In this document: positions 1-6,858 of the stretch, piece by piece | How positions within the stretch are numbered: position 1 is the first letter of the stretch | Layout of the letters: every line of letters starts with the position of its first letter | Position numbers and translations under genes: made by a program | Assembly: GCA_015059955.1 (NCBI GenBank) | Contig: SUZK01000001.1 | Location: 62,001-126,000 of the forward strand | Direction: 5' to 3' | From: Rikenellaceae bacterium | GTDB lineage: Bacteria; Bacteroidota; Bacteroidia; Bacteroidales; Rikenellaceae | Length of the DNA stretch: 64,000 nt | The notes under the pieces: generated by a model | Told to the model about the DNA's origin: nothing | The model's database searches: none | The model's input: only the letters and a program-made list of their open reading frames with translations

Positions 1-1008
1 ATGATTGGCCCGCTGCTCACACGCTTTGGCGTCGGCTTCATGCCTAAGCCTGGTGGCGATAAGATAGGTCGCCGTAGGTTGGATACCCACTTCCTCGGCT
101 TCCAGAAACTCGGTGCCGAGTTCAACTTCGACATCAGCGACGAGTTCTATACCGTTGAGGCTAAGCGCCTGAAGGGTACATATATGCTCCTCGACGAGGC
201 CTCGGTTACGGGTACTGCGAATATCGTCATGGCGGCAGTCTTGGCCGAGGGACGCACAACAATCTACAACGCAGCGTGCGAGCCCTACTTGCAGCAGTTG
301 TGTAAGATGCTCAACCGCATGGGTGCCAAGATATCGGGTATCGCCTCTAACTTGCTTGTTATCGACGGCGTAGAGTCGTTGGGAGGCACGGAGCATACGA
401 TGCTTCCAGATATGATTGAGGTGGGTAGCTTTATTGGTATGGCGGCAATGACACGCTCGGAGCTCACCATCAAGAATGTGTCGTACGACAACCTTGGTAT
501 CATACCTCAGCAGTTTGCGCGTATGGGTATTCGCTTCGAGCAGCGTGGCGACGATATCTATATTCCACAGCAGGAGAATTATAGCATCGAGAGCTTCATT
601 GATGGCTCTATTATGACCATTGCCGATGCACCATGGCCAGGCCTCACGCCCGATTTGCTCTCTATCTTCCTCGTTGTGGCAACGCAGGCTAAGGGCTCGG
701 TACTTATCCACCAGAAGATGTTCGAGAGCCGCCTCTTCTTCGTCGATAAGCTTATCGACATGGGCGCACAGATTATCCTCTGCGACCCCCACCGTGCTAC
801 GGTCATAGGCCTTGACCACCGTTTGCCTCTGCGTGCGGCGAATATGACATCCCCCGATATCCGTGCTGGCGTGGCGCTGCTTATAGCAGCTATGAGTGCT
901 GAGGGTACAAGCACCATCCAGAATATCGAGCAGATAGACCGTGGCTATCGCGATATCGACAACCGCCTCAATGCCTTGGGTGCCAACATTATCCGATTAG
1001 ACGAGTAG
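1..1008 (+). CDS. murA: MurA, UDP-GlcNAc enolpyruvyl transferase (3' part; 5' end outside window)
   Basis: MurA moves enolpyruvate from PEP to UDP-GlcNAc, the first committed cytoplasmic step of peptidoglycan synthesis. The frame is open at the window edge, so the ATG at base 1 is an internal Met. Aligning the P-G-G-x-x-I-G loop with E. coli MurA (Cys-115) puts roughly the first 95-100 residues outside. The visible 335 residues cover the rest of the inside-out alpha/beta barrel (EPSP synthase family). Asp-20 (bases 58-60, in PKPGGDKIG) stands where E. coli has the fosfomycin-reactive Cys-115. Asp at this place is known from naturally fosfomycin-resistant MurA of Mycobacterium and Chlamydia, so the same resistance is inferred here. 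The gene ends 140 bp before tdk. Confidence 0.95.
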   Translation: MIGPLLTRFGVGFMPKPGGDKIGRRRLDTHFLGFQKLGAEFNFDISDEFYTVEAKRLKGTYMLLDEASVTGTANIVMAAVLAEGRTTIYNAACEPYLQQLCKMLNRMGAKISGIASNLLVIDGVESLGGTEHTMLPDMIEVGSFIGMAAMTRSELTIKNVSYDNLGIIPQQFARMGIRFEQRGDDIYIPQQENYSIESFIDGSIMTIADAPWPGLTPDLLSIFLVVATQAKGSVLIHQKMFESRLFFVDKLIDMGAQIILCDPHRATVIGLDHRLPLRAANMTSPDIRAGVALLIAAMSAEGTSTIQNIEQIDRGYRDIDNRLNALGANIIRLDE

Positions 1009-1020
1009 AAGTAAGAGGAT

Positions 1021-1132
1021 ATCCAAGGTGTGTGGCCATCTCATAAACTTGAGACTTACAGCAGAATAAAGACGACATCCAAGGTGTGTGGCCATCTCAT
1101 ACACTTGAACCGTAGATTAGAATTAAGACGAT
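1021..1132. repeat. Tandem duplication, two 56-bp units
   Basis: Units lie at 1021-1076 and 1077-1132. The first 32 bases of each (from ATCCAAGGTGTGTGGCC) differ at one position; the last 24 bases are more diverged but share the ending AGAAT-AAGACGA. The pair fills most of the gap between murA and tdk. I see no coding frame and no strong hairpin in it. It may be a recent slippage duplication or a small RNA-level element; no function can be assigned. Confidence 0.75.
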
Positions 1133-1148
1133 ATATATAGAATAAATT

Positions 1149-1718
1149 ATGTTTTTGGAGAGTAATAAGCATAAGGGCTGGATTGAGGTTATCTGCGGCT
1201 CGATGTTTTCGGGTAAGACCGAGGAGCTCATACGCCGTATGAAGCGCGCTCAGTTTGCTAACCTCAAGGTTGAGATTTTCAAGCCCTCGATAGATGTTCG
1301 CTATTCGGAGGAGAATGTGGTGTCGCACGATGCTAATGCCATACAGTCTACCCCTGTGGAGTCGGCGCAGAACATCCTGCTCATGGCATCGGATGTCGAT
1401 GTTGTTGGTATCGACGAGGCGCAGTTCTTTGATGAGGGTATCGTGGATGTATGCCGTCAGTTGGCTAATAGTGGTGTTCGCGTTATCGTTGCGGGCTTGG
1501 ATATGGACTATATGGGTGTTCCCTTTGGCCCTATGCCAGCGCTTATGGCTACGGCAGAGTATGTCACTAAGGTACACGCTATATGCGTGCGTTGTGGTGA
1601 CTTGGCGCACCACTCACACCGCCTCACTGCCGATGATAAGCAGGTGCTCTTGGGTGCTCACGACACCTATCAGCCCATCTGTCGCCACTGCTTTAACGAG
1701 CTTATGAATAAGAAGTAG
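1149..1718 (+). CDS. tdk: Thymidine kinase, type II (TK1-like)
   Basis: Phosphorylates thymidine to dTMP with ATP in the pyrimidine salvage pathway, in the cytoplasm. At 189 residues it has the usual length of the TK1-type family. The P-loop reads GSMFSGKT (residues 17-24). A Walker-B-like stretch [10 protein letters not shown] follows near residue 85, then the lasso-loop segment GLDMDYMG. The structural zinc site is formed by a CVRC pair and a C-terminal CRHC pair. The ATG chosen lies just after an A/T-rich stretch and gives the normal short N-terminus before the IEVICG strand. tsaC starts 3 bases after the stop, so the two are probably co-transcribed. Confidence 0.95.
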   Translation: MFLESNKHKGWIEVICGSMFSGKTEELIRRMKRAQFANLKVEIFKPSIDVRYSEENVVSHDANAIQSTPVESAQNILLMASDVDVVGIDEAQFFDEGIVDVCRQLANSGVRVIVAGLDMDYMGVPFGPMPALMATAEYVTKVHAICVRCGDLAHHSHRLTADDKQVLLGAHDTYQPICRHCFNELMNKK

Positions 1719-1721
1719 GGT

Positions 1722-2285
1722 ATGCAGAGAGCAGTAGAACAGTGCGTGGAGATACTCCGCGCGGGAGGAATCATCCTCTATCCAACAGATACGGTGTGGG
1801 GCATCGGCTGTGATGCCACTAATGCCGAGGCTGTGGCAAAGGTATATGCGCTCAAGCGTAGCGACGATAAGCGCTCTATGTTGTGCCTTATGCGTGATGC
1901 CGATATGGTTGTGCGCTATGTAAACCGCGCTCCGGGCATCGCCTTCGAGGTCATGGAGCTCTCGGATAAGCCCCTCACGGCCATCCTTCCAGGTGCTACG
2001 GGCGTAGCCGCGAATCTCATCCCTGAGGCTGGCACTCTCGGTGTGCGCATTCCGCAACACGACTTCTGTCAGGCACTACTCCGCAAGTTCGGCAAGCCGA
2101 TAGTATCTACCTCGGCGAATATCTCGGGCGAGGAGACAGCCAAGCGCCTCAAGGATGTTGTGCAGGAGATTATCGACGGCGTCGACTATGTTGTAAATCC
2201 TCGCTTCGAGGGCAAGCCTACGCTTAAGCCCAGCGCTATCATCGCCTTTGGCGAGAGCAACGAGGTTCAGATAATTAGAAGCTAA
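1722..2285 (+). CDS. tsaC: Threonylcarbamoyl-AMP synthase (YrdC/TsaC type)
   Basis: Makes threonylcarbamoyl-AMP from threonine, bicarbonate and ATP, the first step of the t6A modification at A37 of tRNAs that read ANN codons. The 187 residues form a single YrdC domain without the C-terminal Sua5 extension, so this is the short TsaC form. Recognisable blocks are YPTDTVWGIGCDA near residue 20, the basic KRSDDKRSM segment that binds nucleotide and bicarbonate, PGATG, LGVRIP and STSANISGE near residue 130. It starts 3 bases after tdk and ends 6 bases before the thioesterase gene, which indicates one transcript. Confidence 0.93.
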   Translation: MQRAVEQCVEILRAGGIILYPTDTVWGIGCDATNAEAVAKVYALKRSDDKRSMLCLMRDADMVVRYVNRAPGIAFEVMELSDKPLTAILPGATGVAANLIPEAGTLGVRIPQHDFCQALLRKFGKPIVSTSANISGEETAKRLKDVVQEIIDGVDYVVNPRFEGKPTLKPSAIIAFGESNEVQIIRS

Positions 2286-2291
2286 CACGCT

Positions 2292-2702
2292 ATGGCAAAA
2301 CAGCTCATTACACCCGTGCAGAAGCGTTTTTCGGACGTAGACTCCTTCATGCACGTAAATAACATATGGCAGCAGAGCTACTTCGATATGGGCAAGACGG
2401 AGTTCTATACTAAGGTCTTGGGTATCACAGGGGTCTTCGACAAGCTGCGTATCATCACTGCCTCGACACATACCGACTACTTGGGTCAGGTGCGCCTTAC
2501 GGACGACATTGTCGTCACTACCGACGTGTCGCGCCTCGGCAATAAGAGTATGACCCTGCACCAGCGTATCATGTCGGGCGACAGATGCCTCACGGAGAGC
2601 TCCTCGGTGATGGTGGCCTTCGACTTCGAGACGCAGCAGACCGTGCCTCTGCCCGAGGAGTGGCGTGTGAAGCTTGCCGAGTATCTTATTAATGTAGAGT
2701 AA
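2292..2702 (+). CDS. Acyl-CoA/acyl-ACP thioesterase, 4HBT hot-dog family
   Basis: 136-residue single hot-dog fold enzyme expected to hydrolyse an acyl thioester in the cytoplasm. The diagnostic N-terminal block is RFSDVDSFMHVNN (residues 12-24), equivalent to the active-site loop of 4-hydroxybenzoyl-CoA thioesterase and the YbgC/FadM group; Asp-17 is the likely catalytic acid. The long central helix and following strands (TDDIVVTTDVSRLGNKS) fit the family. It lies between tsaC and an acyl-CoA synthetase, with 6- and 4-base gaps. Pairing a thioesterase with a ligase suggests fatty-acid recycling or lipid remodelling. The substrate cannot be deduced. Confidence 0.85.
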   Translation: MAKQLITPVQKRFSDVDSFMHVNNIWQQSYFDMGKTEFYTKVLGITGVFDKLRIITASTHTDYLGQVRLTDDIVVTTDVSRLGNKSMTLHQRIMSGDRCLTESSSVMVAFDFETQQTVPLPEEWRVKLAEYLINVE

Positions 2703-2706
2703 AACG

Positions 2707-4629
2707 ATGAGTATGAAACGTACTATTATAGACCTCTTTGAGGAGTCGGTGTCGAAGTATGGCACCAAGGAGTTTTTGTTGGAGAAGCATAATGGCAAGT
2801 TCGAGCCTACGTCGTATAACGAGACACGTAGCCAGGCATTGAAGATAGGTGCTGGCCTTGTTGCCATGGGCATCGAGCGTGGCGATAGGGTATCTATCCT
2901 TGCCGAGGGCTGCAATAACTGGATTATCTCGGAGCTCGGCCTGCTGTATGCTGGCGCTGTGAGTGTGCCACTATCTATAAAGCTCGAGGAGAGCAACGAC
3001 CTTATCTTCCGTCTGCGCCATGCCGACGTCAAGCTCGTCTTCGTGTCGAAGTACCAGCTTCCGAAGATACGCCGTATTGTCGCCGACCTCCAGGAGCTTA
3101 AACATATCGTTGTGTGGGGCGAGGATGAGAAGAACCTCGTTGCGGGCGAGATGACCTTGGAGAGCGTCGTTAAGCGTGGCGAGGAGTACCTGCGCGATAA
3201 CGAGCAGAGTTTCTTGGAGATAGGGCGCTCATTGCAGAATGACGACTACGCTACTATCACCTATACGTCGGGTACTACTGCCGACCCCAAGGGCGTGGTG
3301 CTCACACACCGTAACTATACGGCAAATGTTGAGCAGGCGCTATCTGTCGTGTCGATACCTTCAACGTGGCGTACGCTTATCATCCTGCCTTTGGACCACT
3401 GCTTCGCTCATGTCGTAGGCTTCTACATCATGATTGCTTGTGGTGCGTCGGTGGCTACTACCGAGGTGGGTCGTACACCTATGGAGACGTTGAAGAATAT
3501 ACCTATTAATATCAAGGAGGTGCGCCCACACTTCTTGCTCTCGGTTCCCGCCTTGGCTAAGAACTTCCGCAAGAGCATCGAGACCACCATCCGCAAGAAG
3601 GGCAAGACTACGGAGCGCCTCTTCAAGCTCGCCCTTAAGACATCGTATGCCTACCAGGGCGATGGCTATAATAAGGGTCGTGGTATGCGCTGGCTGTTGA
3701 AGCCTGCCGTGGCACTCTTCGACAAGATGATATACTCTAAGGTGCGCGTGGCTTTCGGTGGCGAGTTGCGCTTCTTTATCGGTGGCGGTGCGCTGCTCGA
3801 TAGCGAACTTCAGCGCTTCTTCTACGCCGTGGGTATCCCTATGTTCCAGGGCTATGGCCTCTCGGAGGCTACTCCTGTCATCTCGACAAACTCACCTAAG
3901 CCTCGTAACCACCGCTTCGGCTCGTCGGGCCGTTTGGTGCAGCCCCTCGACATAAAGATTTTGGACGAGGAGGGTAGAGAGCTTCCTGTTGGCCAGAAGG
4001 GCGAGATTGTCATCCGTGGCGAGAATGTCATGGCTGGCTACTGGAAGAATCCTGAGTCTACGGCAGATACGGTGCGTGACGGATGGTTGTATACGGGCGA
4101 TATGGGATATATGGGCAAGGATAACTTCCTCTATGTTTTGGGTCGCTTCAAGAGCTTGCTGATATCGTCTGATGGCGAGAAGTATAGTCCTGAGGGTATG
4201 GAGGAGGCTATCGTCGATAAGTCACCATATATCGACCAGATAATGATCTATAACAACCAGAACCCATATACCATTGCTCTTGTTGTGGCATCTAAGGAGA
4301 ATATTAATAGAGTTCTCGACGAGCGCGGTGTTGAGGGTGCAGCGCGTGCTGCGGAGGCTGCGAAGATTGTTGCCCAGGAGGTTGCTAAGTATCGCTCGGG
4401 CGGTGTCTATGCCGATGAGTTCCCCGATAGATGGGTGCCTGCGGTTATCGCACTTGCCGACGAGCCCTTCACGGAGCAGAACGGCCTTGTTAATAGTACT
4501 ATGAAGGTTGTCCGCAATAAGGTTGAGAAGCACTTTGCCGAGGCTATTGCCCACGCCTATACGCCTGAGGGCAAGGCGGTAGATAATGCCCGTAATATCG
4601 AGGCTATCACGCGTCTGCTTGCACGATAG
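2707..4629 (+). CDS. Long-chain acyl-CoA synthetase (AMP-forming)
   Basis: ANL-superfamily enzyme that activates a carboxylic acid, probably a long-chain fatty acid, as acyl-AMP and then acyl-CoA. At 640 residues it matches the FadD15-like group common in Bacteroidota. The AMP/phosphate loop YTSGTTADPKG lies at residues 186-196. Downstream are QGYGLSEATPV (A5-like motif), GEIVIRGENVMAGYWKNPE, and WLYTGDMGYM with the adenylate-binding Asp, followed by LGRFKSLLISSDGEKYSPE, which carries the hinge region of the mobile C-terminal domain. No signal peptide is visible. It is the last gene of the closely spaced tdk-tsaC-thioesterase run. Confidence 0.92.
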   Translation: MSMKRTIIDLFEESVSKYGTKEFLLEKHNGKFEPTSYNETRSQALKIGAGLVAMGIERGDRVSILAEGCNNWIISELGLLYAGAVSVPLSIKLEESNDLIFRLRHADVKLVFVSKYQLPKIRRIVADLQELKHIVVWGEDEKNLVAGEMTLESVVKRGEEYLRDNEQSFLEIGRSLQNDDYATITYTSGTTADPKGVVLTHRNYTANVEQALSVVSIPSTWRTLIILPLDHCFAHVVGFYIMIACGASVATTEVGRTPMETLKNIPINIKEVRPHFLLSVPALAKNFRKSIETTIRKKGKTTERLFKLALKTSYAYQGDGYNKGRGMRWLLKPAVALFDKMIYSKVRVAFGGELRFFIGGGALLDSELQRFFYAVGIPMFQGYGLSEATPVISTNSPKPRNHRFGSSGRLVQPLDIKILDEEGRELPVGQKGEIVIRGENVMAGYWKNPESTADTVRDGWLYTGDMGYMGKDNFLYVLGRFKSLLISSDGEKYSPEGMEEAIVDKSPYIDQIMIYNNQNPYTIALVVASKENINRVLDERGVEGAARAAEAAKIVAQEVAKYRSGGVYADEFPDRWVPAVIALADEPFTEQNGLVNSTMKVVRNKVEKHFAEAIAHAYTPEGKAVDNARNIEAITRLLAR

Positions 4630-4691
4630 TCGACACTGCGTGATGCTGATATAGTGTACATAGAGTTATTATTAACACCAACTTTTAAGAT

Positions 4692-4856
4692 ATCGGATTT
4701 TTTAAGAAGTTATTCGGCATTGCCAGCAGTGTAGTGAGTGGCGATGTTGGTGACCTTGCGGATGATTTGCAGGATGGCGTATCAGATACTGTTGCCGAGA
4801 AGGCGCAGGAGAAGATAGAGGAGAAGGTTGATGGTATTCTCCATAAGGATGAGTAG
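4692..4856 (+). CDS. Possible small protein, about 54 residues, no ATG start (unconfirmed)
   Basis: An open frame ending at TAG 4854-4856 would encode an amphipathic, strongly charged peptide: GFFKKLFGIASSVVSGD, then DLADDLQDGVSDTVAEK and a Lys/Glu-rich helix ending GILHKDE. The composition looks protein-like. An intrinsic terminator follows 24 bases after the stop, as for a real gene. But the frame has no ATG. It opens after TAA 4686-4688, and the only start-like codons are ATC at 4692 and GTG at 4734. It may be a gene with a rare start, a decayed start (ATG to ATC), or chance. I do not recognise a family. Confidence 0.3.
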   Translation: MGFFKKLFGIASSVVSGDVGDLADDLQDGVSDTVAEKAQEKIEEKVDGILHKDE

Positions 4857-4880
4857 TCGCCAATCTAAGATTTGTACACG

Positions 4881-4908
4881 GCAACTGTCTATGGCAGTTG
4901 CTTTTTTT
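4881..4908 (+). terminator. Intrinsic terminator
   Basis: Stem GCAACTG (4881-4887) pairs perfectly with CAGTTGC (4895-4901) over a 7-base loop, followed by seven T. It ends transcription of the acyl-CoA synthetase unit and of the candidate small gene. Confidence 0.85.
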
Positions 4909-4946
4909 GTTGTTGTATGGAGCTTGCGGCTTATTGCTATACAAAC

Positions 4947-5008
4947 AAAACAGACGACTTAGTAAGTCGTCTGCTCTGCAAAATCTGGAGGTCTGAAGCG
5001 GATTCGAA
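4947..5008 (-). repeat. Distal copy of tRNA-Cys 3' end plus terminator (62-bp direct repeat)
   Basis: Identical over 62 bases to 5201-5262, with an offset of 254 bases. Read leftward it contains the last 23 bases of tRNA-Cys (from the T loop to CCA) and the following terminator hairpin (4951-4973), but none of the rest of the tRNA. This is the arrangement expected of an attachment-site duplication at a tRNA 3' end, or of a partial tandem duplication. Confidence 0.85.
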
Positions 5009-5200
5009 GCAAGGGCTATGCCCGCTGCTCGCGGGGATACCGCAAAGCGTAGCACAGCAAGTGCGAGCAATATATATACTATTATCCCCGCAACCCTGGT
5101 CAAAAGGTGAGCAATCGCGATGACCGTGCAGAGCAGTAGCCAGTAGGCTACGTTTGTTTTGCGGCAATGGCGAGGGCTTGCACTCAGCCATGGCCACAAA
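5009..5200. other. 192-bp segment between the two tRNA-Cys 3'-end repeats
   Basis: No ATG-initiated gene can be supported. Leftward, one frame without a start codon encodes a hydrophobic stretch (VAYWLLLCTVIAIAHLL onward). Rightward there is a terminator-like hairpin, GTAGCC (5136-5141) with GGCTAC (5146-5151), followed by a T-rich tract. CGGGGATA and TATCCCCG near 5035 and 5090 can also pair. It could be what is left of a small integrated element. Confidence 0.4.
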
Positions 5201-5227
5201 AAAACAGACGACTTAGTAAGTCGTCTG
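5198..5227 (-). terminator. tRNA-Cys terminator
   Basis: Perfect 11-bp inverted repeat, CAGACGACTTA (5205-5215) with TAAGTCGTCTG (5217-5227), followed leftward by seven T (A run 5198-5204). It starts 12 bases past the CCA of tRNA-Cys. Confidence 0.9.
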
Positions 5228-5262
5228 CTCTGCAAAATCTGGAGGTCTGAAGCGGATTCGAA
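5201..5262 (-). repeat. Proximal copy of the 62-bp repeat (3' end of tRNA-Cys)
   Basis: Partner of the exact repeat 254 bases to the left. This copy is continuous with the intact tRNA. Its boundary inside the tRNA is the T loop (TTCGAA), a common crossover point of tRNA-targeting integrases. Confidence 0.85.
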
Positions 5263-5313
5263 CCGCTGTACGAGGTTTTGCAGACCTCTGCCTAGCCACT
5301 CGGCCATCAGACC
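5240..5313 (-). tRNA. tRNA-Cys (GCA)
   Basis: Acceptor GGTCTGA pairs with the 3' strand. The anticodon loop carries GCA, and the T loop is TTCGAAT. The encoded 3' end is CCA (bases 5240-5242 read TGG on the plus strand), unlike the other tRNAs in this window. It is preceded by a full-consensus promoter and followed by its own terminator. Confidence 0.95.
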
Positions 5314-5366
5314 ATTATCACTTGATTCTCCCCACTCGCCATAAGCAAGTAGCTCCAACCGGAGTG

Positions 5367-5397
5367 CAAAGATAGGTATTATTTTTCAATATCCAAA
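5367..5397 (-). promoter_or_regulatory. Promoter of tRNA-Cys
   Basis: On the minus strand, TTTG (5394-5397), 19 bases, then TATCTTTG (5367-5374). This matches both boxes of the Bacteroidota sigma-A consensus. The tRNA starts 54 bases downstream of the -7 box. Confidence 0.85.
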
Positions 5398-5461
5398 TAT
5401 TTTCTCGAAAAAAGTGACAGCAGAGAGATAATCCCTGCTGTCGTCGTTGTTGTATGTCGCT

Positions 5462-6796
5462 TTAATCGAAGTACTTCTCGCCGCTGCCGCAGTGGCGCCC
5501 ATCGATGTAGATGTCTACCTTATAGGTGCCCTTTGAGAAGCTCTCGCCGTCGTAGAAGATACTTACATCGACGCGGTTATTCTCGTAGTCCACCTTACGC
5601 ATTGCCGATGCGTACATTGTCTCACCCTCGTAGTCGAACGCTATGATGTCGCTTGACGATAGAGGATAACCATCGGGGTTGGTGATACATACATAGATAC
5701 TCTTCTCGCCAGGCTCGGCAAGGGTATTTGCCGTAAGCTCGAAGTCTACCCTTAGACGCTTGGCCTGTCTTATGCGTCGGCACTCAGTGCTATTCTCCTT
5801 GAGTGCAGAGAGGCGTATGGCACTCACCTGTATCACAGCACCCTGGCGCACCTTGGTATCTAACTCGTCGGCACGCTCCTCGGCCTGGTCTGCACGCAGC
5901 TCGTGGCTCTTTATCTCCTTCTTCATAGATGTGTTCTCGGTGAGAAGGACTCTGTTCTCCTTGTGTAGCGAGTCTATCTGGCGCACATACTGCTTCATGA
6001 TACCCTTCAGCGTCTTCACCTCCTCCTGGTAGCGGCGTAGCTGGTCGAGGGTGTGGTTGCGGTCGCTCTCAAGGTCGGCAAGCATCTGCAATGCCTCCTC
6101 GTAGCGCATGGCCATGGTGTCGTTCTTATCCTTGTACTTAGCAAGCTCGGCAACAAGCTCCTCGGCATCGTCGCGTAGCATGTCGGCCTGAAACTCGTTC
6201 ATCTCGCTCATTTCGCTATTCTTGTTAAGCGCCTTTCTCAAACCATCCTCCATGGTCTTGCGCTCGTTTATCTGGTCGATAAGCAGGAAGCCGAGCACCG
6301 CGATACATAGCAGCAACACGGCAGATGCTACCATGAAGCCTCCTGCCGTACGCTTGCGGCGGCGTATCTCATCCTCATAGTCCTCTACGGTGCGACCATT
6401 GTCGTCGTAGTCGTAGCTCGGTGTAGTGCTGTTGCTGGGTGCTTCGGCAGGTGTGGGCAAGGGTGTGGGCACCACCACAACGCTCTCCTTTGTCTGCTGC
6501 TCCTCCTCGGCACGCTCCTCGGCATGTGTGTCGTTGAGCGTAGATGTCGTGTTACGCTCAGCAAGGATGTCGTTGAGGGTCTTGGCCTGTGTAGGCTGGC
6601 TGCTTGGCTGTGGCTGCTCGGTAGCTGTCGGTGCCTCGGTGATAGGTGCTGGAGCACTCTCTACAGCAGGGGTTGTACTGTTGGTGTCGGGTGCTGTTGT
6701 GGGCTGCTCGGCATTTATCTTCTCGCCGCATATCGGACATATCGCCGAGCGACTCGATGCCAAGTTACCACAATTCTTACATCTTATTAGTGCCAT
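5462..6796 (-). CDS. Zinc-ribbon, single-pass membrane coiled-coil protein
   Basis: 444 residues, not assigned to a characterised family. The N-terminus is a zinc ribbon with Cys-6, Cys-9, Cys-20 and Cys-23. A low-complexity Pro/Thr/Gln/Ala linker (about 28-130) follows, then a basic RRRKR stretch and one transmembrane helix (about 152-172). Next come a long charged coiled coil (about 175-315) and a C-terminal beta-rich domain (about 320-444) with a Y-V-C-I-T-N-P-D-G segment. The layout suggests a cytoplasmic zinc ribbon with the coiled coil and C-terminal domain in the periplasm. Similar C-terminal domains occur in uncharacterised Bacteroidota proteins. It has its own promoter and lies 62 bp downstream of recG on the same strand. 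The role is unknown. Confidence 0.8.
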   Translation of the reverse strand: MALIRCKNCGNLASSRSAICPICGEKINAEQPTTAPDTNSTTPAVESAPAPITEAPTATEQPQPSSQPTQAKTLNDILAERNTTSTLNDTHAEERAEEEQQTKESVVVVPTPLPTPAEAPSNSTTPSYDYDDNGRTVEDYEDEIRRRKRTAGGFMVASAVLLLCIAVLGFLLIDQINERKTMEDGLRKALNKNSEMSEMNEFQADMLRDDAEELVAELAKYKDKNDTMAMRYEEALQMLADLESDRNHTLDQLRRYQEEVKTLKGIMKQYVRQIDSLHKENRVLLTENTSMKKEIKSHELRADQAEERADELDTKVRQGAVIQVSAIRLSALKENSTECRRIRQAKRLRVDFELTANTLAEPGEKSIYVCITNPDGYPLSSSDIIAFDYEGETMYASAMRKVDYENNRVDVSIFYDGESFSKGTYKVDIYIDGRHCGSGEKYFD

Positions 6797-6830
6797 GTTG
6801 AATCCTTGTTGTTGTTTATCTATTTGCGTA

Positions 6831-6838
6831 CAAAGATA
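6831..6838 (-). promoter_or_regulatory. -7 box (TATCTTTG) for the zinc-ribbon/coiled-coil gene
   Basis: Perfect TAnnTTTG on the minus strand, 35 bases upstream of the start codon, in the gap after the recG stop. No convincing -33 TTTG at 19-21 bases, because that region is the end of recG. Confidence 0.6.
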
Positions 6839-6858
6839 ACGCTATTTTAGGATATATA

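Noticed and set aside
2076..3032. 318-codon leftward open frame
   Set aside because: Lies antisense to tsaC, the thioesterase and the acyl-CoA synthetase, all of which have clear family motifs. Its product has no recognisable features, so it is a codon-bias shadow.
4702..5358. 218-codon leftward frame across tRNA-Cys
   Set aside because: Reads through a tRNA gene, its terminator and the direct repeats. The hydrophobic stretch inside lacks a start codon.
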